Made by a program: the position numbers and the translations under genes. Positions 4,036 through 7,598 of a stretch of 7,598 nt of DNA are shown piece after piece (the stretch's first letter is position 1; the number at the start of each line of letters is the position of its first letter). Origin of the DNA: Verrucomicrobiota bacterium (GTDB lineage Bacteria; Verrucomicrobiota; Verrucomicrobiia; Chthoniobacterales; UBA10450); assembly GCA_003218525.1 (NCBI GenBank), contig QHNU01000127.1:1-7598 (forward strand), written 5' to 3'. The notes under the pieces were generated by a model, which did no database searches, had not been told where the DNA came from, and was given only the letters and a program-made list of their open reading frames with translations.

Positions 4036-6804
4036 TTAAATCGAAAATGCCTCCGCAATCAGAGCTGTTTGCTCGCGTTTATGCCGAACGAGGGAGCCTA
4101 CGGCCGGACTGGCGCTCGGGTCGCGCCCGGCATAACCGACGTCGCGCCCGAACATCGCCCGGACTCGCGGCTCCATGAAAGTCCAAGCGCCCATGTTTTG
4201 CGATTCTTCCTGGCACCAGACAAGTCGGGCCTTTTGTGGAAACGCTTCTACTGCTTCACGCAGCCTTTTCTCGATCAAAGGATACAGCTGCTCGACGCGA
4301 ATGATTGCGGCGTCTGTAATCTGCTGTTTCTCGCGATGCGCAATCAAATCGTAGTAAACTTTTCCCGAACAAAGAATCACTCGGTTGACCTTCTCCAGCC
4401 TGGCGGTGTCCGGAATGATTTCGTGAAATTTGTCTTTGGTGAAGTCTTCCAGGCGCGAAGCCGCAAATTCTGCGCGGAGCAGGCTTTTCGGCGTCATGAT
4501 CACGAGCGGTTTAACAAAATCGCGCTTCATTTGCCGGCGCAGAACATGGAAATACTGCGCTGAGGTTGTCAGATTGCAGACCTGGATATTGTCCTCGGCA
4601 CAGGCCTGCAGGAAACGTTCGAGTCGGGCGCTGGAATGCTCCGGCCCCTGCCCCTCATAGCCATGCGGCAGAAGCAACACGATCCCGCTCGGGCGCTGCC
4701 ATTTCGACTCCGCCGATACGATGAATTGATCGATGATGGTTTGCGCGCCGTTGGAAAAATCGCCGAACTGCGCCTCCCAAAGGCAGAGCATGTTCGGGTA
4801 ATCGAGCGAATAGCCGTAATCAAACCCGAGCACGGCTGCTTCCGACAGCAGACTGTTGTAAATGCAAATGCGCGCCTGTTTCTCGGCCAGATGCATCAGC
4901 GGCAAATAAGGTTCCCCAGTTTTCGAATCGTACCAAAAAGCATGACGATGGCTAAAGGTCCCGCGACGGCTGTCCTGCCCCGACAAACGGACCGGCACCC
5001 CATCGAGCAACAACGAACCGAAGGCGAGCGCTTCGGCAAAGCCCCAGTCAAACGGTCCACCCGCTTCGAAAATTTGACGGCGCCGATCGATCAGCATTTT
5101 TTTGATCTTGGGCAGGATGTGAAACCCTTCGGGCACGCGAGTCAGACCGTTTATAATGGTCTCCACTTGCTCCTTACTGATGGCAGTTGGCGCCGATTTC
5201 GCGGTATATTTCGGCTGAAATACCGCGGTCGATTCTTTGAACCTCGCTTTCTCGTCAGCCTTCGCCTTTTCGATCGCTCTCACTTCGTCGAGAGTCATTT
5301 CCAGCCGGAGCTCAAATTCAGTCTCGAGTGACGCCAGATCGTCCGCGCTCAAGACGCCGGATTTAAGAAGGTCGCGCTTGTAGAGCGTTGCGGCTGAGGG
5401 GCGCTTTTCTATCCGGTCGTAGAGATCGGGCTGAGTGAAAGAGGGTTCGTCGCCTTCGTTGTGGCCGTATTTGCGATAGCAATACATGTCGATAACGAAG
5501 TCGCGTCCGAATTCCTGACGGAAATCGAGCGCCATTTCCGTGACGAATTTTAAGGCCAGCGGATCCTCTCCGTTTACGTGCAAAATGGGAGCTTCGATCA
5601 TCTTCGCGACATCGGTCGCGTACATGGATGAGCGGGCGTCTTCCGGGAGGGTGGTGAAACCAATCTGATTGTTCACCACCACGTGTACTGTCCCGCCCGT
5701 TGAGTAACCGGCCAGCTGCGACATGTTCAGCGTTTCCGCAACGATCCCCTGCCCCGCGAAAGCGGCGTCGCCATGCAACAGCAAAGGCAGCACTTTGCGC
5801 CGATGTTCCGTGTCGCCGCGAATCCGTTGGCGAGCACGTGTTGTCCCTTCTACCACCGGATCGACCGCTTCCAGATGACTCGGGTTTGCTGAAAGCCGAA
5901 TCTCCACCTCGGCTCCCTCGGCGAGCTTACGCACCGTCTGATAACCAAGGTGATATTTCACGTCGCCATCGCCAGCGACCAGATCGGGAATATAGTTTTC
6001 GCTGAACTCGGTGAAGATCACCTGGAGCGATTTTTTCAGGAAATTAGCTAGCACGTTCAGACGGCCGCGGTGCGCCATACCCATGCAGATCTCCCGCACT
6101 CCATGCCCCGGACATTTCTGTAGCAGCCTGTCGAGGACCACCATCAATCCTTCCGCCCCTTGCAGGGAGAAGCGCTTTTGCCCGACATAACGGGTGTGGA
6201 GAAACACCTCGAAAGTTTCCGCTTCGAGCAGTGAACGAAGCAACGCAATTTGGGTTTCCCGCGGGACCGGCGGCTCGCTAATGCGGGATTCGAGGCGATG
6301 TCTCACCCAGTCGCGGATACGCGTGTTTTGAATGTGTTGAAACTCAGCTCCGATCGAACTGGCATAGATGCGATCGAGCAGTGCGATCATTTCGCGCAGC
6401 GTCATCTGCCGATTATCGAGAAAAAATTTGGATGAAACGACGTGATCGAGATCCTTGTCACTCAACCCGAATTCGCGGAGCGTGAGCAACGGATTTTCCG
6501 GTCGCTTATCGGCGAGCGGGTTCACCCGTGCAATGGTGTGCCCAAGTATCCGATACGCATAAACAAGGCTGTCGATGCGCGTTTGCAGAGAACTTTCTCG
6601 TATCTCCAGACGGGGCTGGGCCGCAGCCGTGGCGGCACCATTGCGCATCGGCAGATTGCCGAGCTCGAACCCTTCAAAGAAAGCCGACCATCCGGAATCG
6701 ACTGAGGTTGAATCCTTCAACCAACGCTCATAATTCTGCTCGAGCAGATCGAGGTTAAGCCTCGTCGCGAAAGATGGATGCATTTCTATCTTAAATCTCG
6801 GCAT
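4036..6804 (-). CDS. sucA: 2-oxoglutarate dehydrogenase E1, thiamine-diphosphate dependent
   Basis: SucA decarboxylates 2-oxoglutarate on thiamine diphosphate and hands the succinyl group to the SucB lipoyl arm. From the chosen ATG the protein has 922 residues, near the usual 930. Visible are the N-terminal E2-binding-type segment (SFATRLNLDLLEQNYERW..AFFEGFELG, about 11-49), GMAHRGRLNVL (242-252), SANPSHLEAVDP (305-316), the ThDP/Mg2+ motif HGDAAFAGQG (344-353) with VNNQIGF (377-383), YRKYGHNEGDEP (443-454), and the C-terminal transketolase-type half with GQDSRRGTFSHRHA, LWEAQFGDFSNGAQ, LPHGYEGQGPEHSSAR and CQEESQNMGAW. No key motif is missing. The start at 6804 is preferred because a GAGG site (6810-6813) lies five bases upstream; the next in-frame ATG is at 6783. 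The frame stays open upstream to 7188, but that part overlaps htrA and is not SucA-like. sucB follows after 65 bp. Confidence 0.96.
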   Translation of the reverse strand: MPRFKIEMHPSFATRLNLDLLEQNYERWLKDSTSVDSGWSAFFEGFELGNLPMRNGAATAAAQPRLEIRESSLQTRIDSLVYAYRILGHTIARVNPLADKRPENPLLTLREFGLSDKDLDHVVSSKFFLDNRQMTLREMIALLDRIYASSIGAEFQHIQNTRIRDWVRHRLESRISEPPVPRETQIALLRSLLEAETFEVFLHTRYVGQKRFSLQGAEGLMVVLDRLLQKCPGHGVREICMGMAHRGRLNVLANFLKKSLQVIFTEFSENYIPDLVAGDGDVKYHLGYQTVRKLAEGAEVEIRLSANPSHLEAVDPVVEGTTRARQRIRGDTEHRRKVLPLLLHGDAAFAGQGIVAETLNMSQLAGYSTGGTVHVVVNNQIGFTTLPEDARSSMYATDVAKMIEAPILHVNGEDPLALKFVTEMALDFRQEFGRDFVIDMYCYRKYGHNEGDEPSFTQPDLYDRIEKRPSAATLYKRDLLKSGVLSADDLASLETEFELRLEMTLDEVRAIEKAKADEKARFKESTAVFQPKYTAKSAPTAISKEQVETIINGLTRVPEGFHILPKIKKMLIDRRRQIFEAGGPFDWGFAEALAFGSLLLDGVPVRLSGQDSRRGTFSHRHAFWYDSKTGEPYLPLMHLAEKQARICIYNSLLSEAAVLGFDYGYSLDYPNMLCLWEAQFGDFSNGAQTIIDQFIVSAESKWQRPSGIVLLLPHGYEGQGPEHSSARLERFLQACAEDNIQVCNLTTSAQYFHVLRRQMKRDFVKPLVIMTPKSLLRAEFAASRLEDFTKDKFHEIIPDTARLEKVNRVILCSGKVYYDLIAHREKQQITDAAIIRVEQLYPLIEKRLREAVEAFPQKARLVWCQEESQNMGAWTFMEPRVRAMFGRDVGYAGRDPSASPAVGSLVRHKREQTALIAEAFSI

Positions 6805-6813
6805 GATCGCCTC
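6805..6813 (-). promoter_or_regulatory. Ribosome-binding site deciding the sucA start
   Basis: On the minus strand, GAGG at 6813-6810 lies five bases from the ATG at 6804-6802. The far-upstream in-frame start at 7188 would place 128 non-homologous residues across the htrA coding region, so this site supports the short form of SucA. Confidence 0.6.
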
Positions 6814-6823
6814 GACCGGCAAG

Positions 6824-6851
6824 TTGACATCGCGAAGCGATTCGTTACTTG
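6824..6851 (+). promoter_or_regulatory. Candidate htrA promoter with a perfect TTGACA box
   Basis: TTGACA at 6824-6829 is a perfect sigma-70-type -35 box, 30 bp before the htrA ATG. The -10 box is poor: TACTTG (6846-6851, 16-bp spacer) is the best-placed hexamer and matches the consensus at only two positions. If used, transcription would begin within a base or two of the ATG, giving a nearly leaderless mRNA, which would agree with the lack of a Shine-Dalgarno. A different sigma factor or an activator is equally possible. Confidence 0.35.
6829..6841. promoter_or_regulatory. Dyad ATCGC-GAA-GCGAT between sucA and htrA
   Basis: This is a perfect 5-bp inverted repeat with a 3-nt centre, sharing one base with the TTGACA box and lying in the 54-bp gap between two divergent genes. 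The position suits an operator, but the short arms could arise by chance. I know no regulator that matches it. Confidence 0.3.
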
Positions 6852-6858
6852 CTGGCCG

Positions 6859-7598
6859 ATGACGCGCTTTTTCGTGTTGGCAGCGAGTGCAGTCGTCTTC
6901 TTCGCGACGGCCCTGTTTGCGCAGGTCCCGGTTCCGACGCCATCGGCCTCCCCAATTGATCCGGCGTCCGAGCCGACCGTGCTTGCAGTCGCCAAAGTCA
7001 TGCCGGCAGTGGTCAACATCAATGCCGAGCGGGTGGTTCGCCGGCAGGTGCGCGATCCCTTCGAAGATTTCGCCGCTCAATTTTTCGGCAATTATCGCAG
7101 TGAACCGCGCGAGATTCGACAGCGCCTGCAAAATCTCGGTTCCGGCTTCATCGTTGATCCGGCAGGGTATATCGTGACGAACGAGCACGTTGTACAGCGC
7201 GCCGCCGATTTGAAGATCGAAGTCACTACCAGCGACGGCAAAGTTTACAACGCGCGTTACATTACCGGTGATCCCAAGAAAGATCTGGCCTTCATCAAAA
7301 TCGAGGGGAAAACCGGTTTTCCTTTCATCAATCTGGATAATCTATCGCCAAATTTGCTCGGCCAAACCGTGATTGTAGTCGGAAACGCGGTCGGTTACGG
7401 CAGTTCAATCAGCCGCGGAGTGCTGAGTGGAATAAAACGGGATATCACCATCGAAAATTTCGACTACAAGAATCTTCTGCAAACCGATGCCGCGATTAAT
7501 CCGGGGAATTCCGGAGGGCCGGTGGTAGATATCAGCGGTCGGCTCGTCGGTGTGAGCTCGGCCAAGATGGCATTCACGCCGCAAGGGGTGCCGACGCA
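6859..7598 (+). CDS. HtrA/DegQ-family exported serine protease, partial (3' end outside window)
   Basis: This periplasmic protease/chaperone family degrades or refolds damaged envelope proteins. 246 complete codons are visible and the frame is open to the window edge. The ATG at 6859 starts a typical signal peptide: basic MTR, a hydrophobic core (4-20), and a likely cut after Ala21 (ALFA before QVPVP). The mature part begins with a Pro/Ser-rich stretch, then the HtrA lead-in AVAKVMPAVVNI (about 43-54), a loop with DPFEDFAAQFFG (66-77), and the trypsin-like domain. The triad is complete: His110 in TNEHVV, Asp142 in DPKKDLAFIKI, and Ser218 in NPGNSGGPVVD. The PDZ domain or domains expected in the family would lie beyond 7598, so DegP, DegQ, DegS or HhoA type cannot be decided. 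No Shine-Dalgarno is visible upstream. It is divergent from sucA across 54 bp. The family call is firm. Confidence 0.95.
   Translation, partial: MTRFFVLAASAVVFFATALFAQVPVPTPSASPIDPASEPTVLAVAKVMPAVVNINAERVVRRQVRDPFEDFAAQFFGNYRSEPREIRQRLQNLGSGFIVDPAGYIVTNEHVVQRAADLKIEVTTSDGKVYNARYITGDPKKDLAFIKIEGKTGFPFINLDNLSPNLLGQTVIVVGNAVGYGSSISRGVLSGIKRDITIENFDYKNLLQTDAAINPGNSGGPVVDISGRLVGVSSAKMAFTPQGVPT

Noticed and set aside
4636..5331. 231-codon plus-strand frame inside sucA
   Set aside because: It is the longest antisense frame but lies wholly opposite conserved SucA sequence and its translation has no recognisable domain.

Overview
The window is chromosomal housekeeping DNA from a moderately GC-rich, probably Gram-negative bacterium. 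I lean towards Verrucomicrobiota, perhaps a soil Chthoniobacterales-like lineage. This rests on the general look of the SucA and SucB proteins and on short degenerate hairpin repeats between genes; it is an inference and no search was run.

Layout from left to right. A small DUF1330-family protein gene lies on the plus strand (14-313). A gene-free stretch (314-620) follows, packed with short inverted repeats. Then comes a minus-strand 2-oxoglutarate dehydrogenase cluster, transcribed right to left: sucA (E1, 6804 to 4036), sucB (E2, 3970 to 2747), a 449-bp repeat-bearing gap, lpdA (E3, 2297 to 891), and an 89-residue HMA-fold-like protein whose ATG directly follows the lpdA stop codon. Divergent from sucA, on the plus strand, is the first part of an exported HtrA/DegQ-type serine protease (6859 to the window end). 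Its complete catalytic triad is visible; the C-terminal part is cut off by the window edge.

sucA, sucB and lpdA supply all three components of the complex that converts 2-oxoglutarate, CoA and NAD+ to succinyl-CoA, CO2 and NADH in the TCA cycle. SucA decarboxylates with thiamine diphosphate, the SucB lipoyl arm carries the succinyl group to CoA, and Lpd reoxidises the arm. The gap between sucB and lpdA, with a weak terminator-like hairpin just after sucB, suggests lpdA may also be transcribed separately.

I see no defence system, mobile-element gene, CRISPR array or RNA gene. The points most worth a second look are the cysteine-free HMA-like protein coupled to lpdA, the families of short repeats, the very compact sucA/htrA divergent control region with a dyad beside a perfect TTGACA, and the false 128-residue N-terminal extension of the sucA reading frame across htrA.
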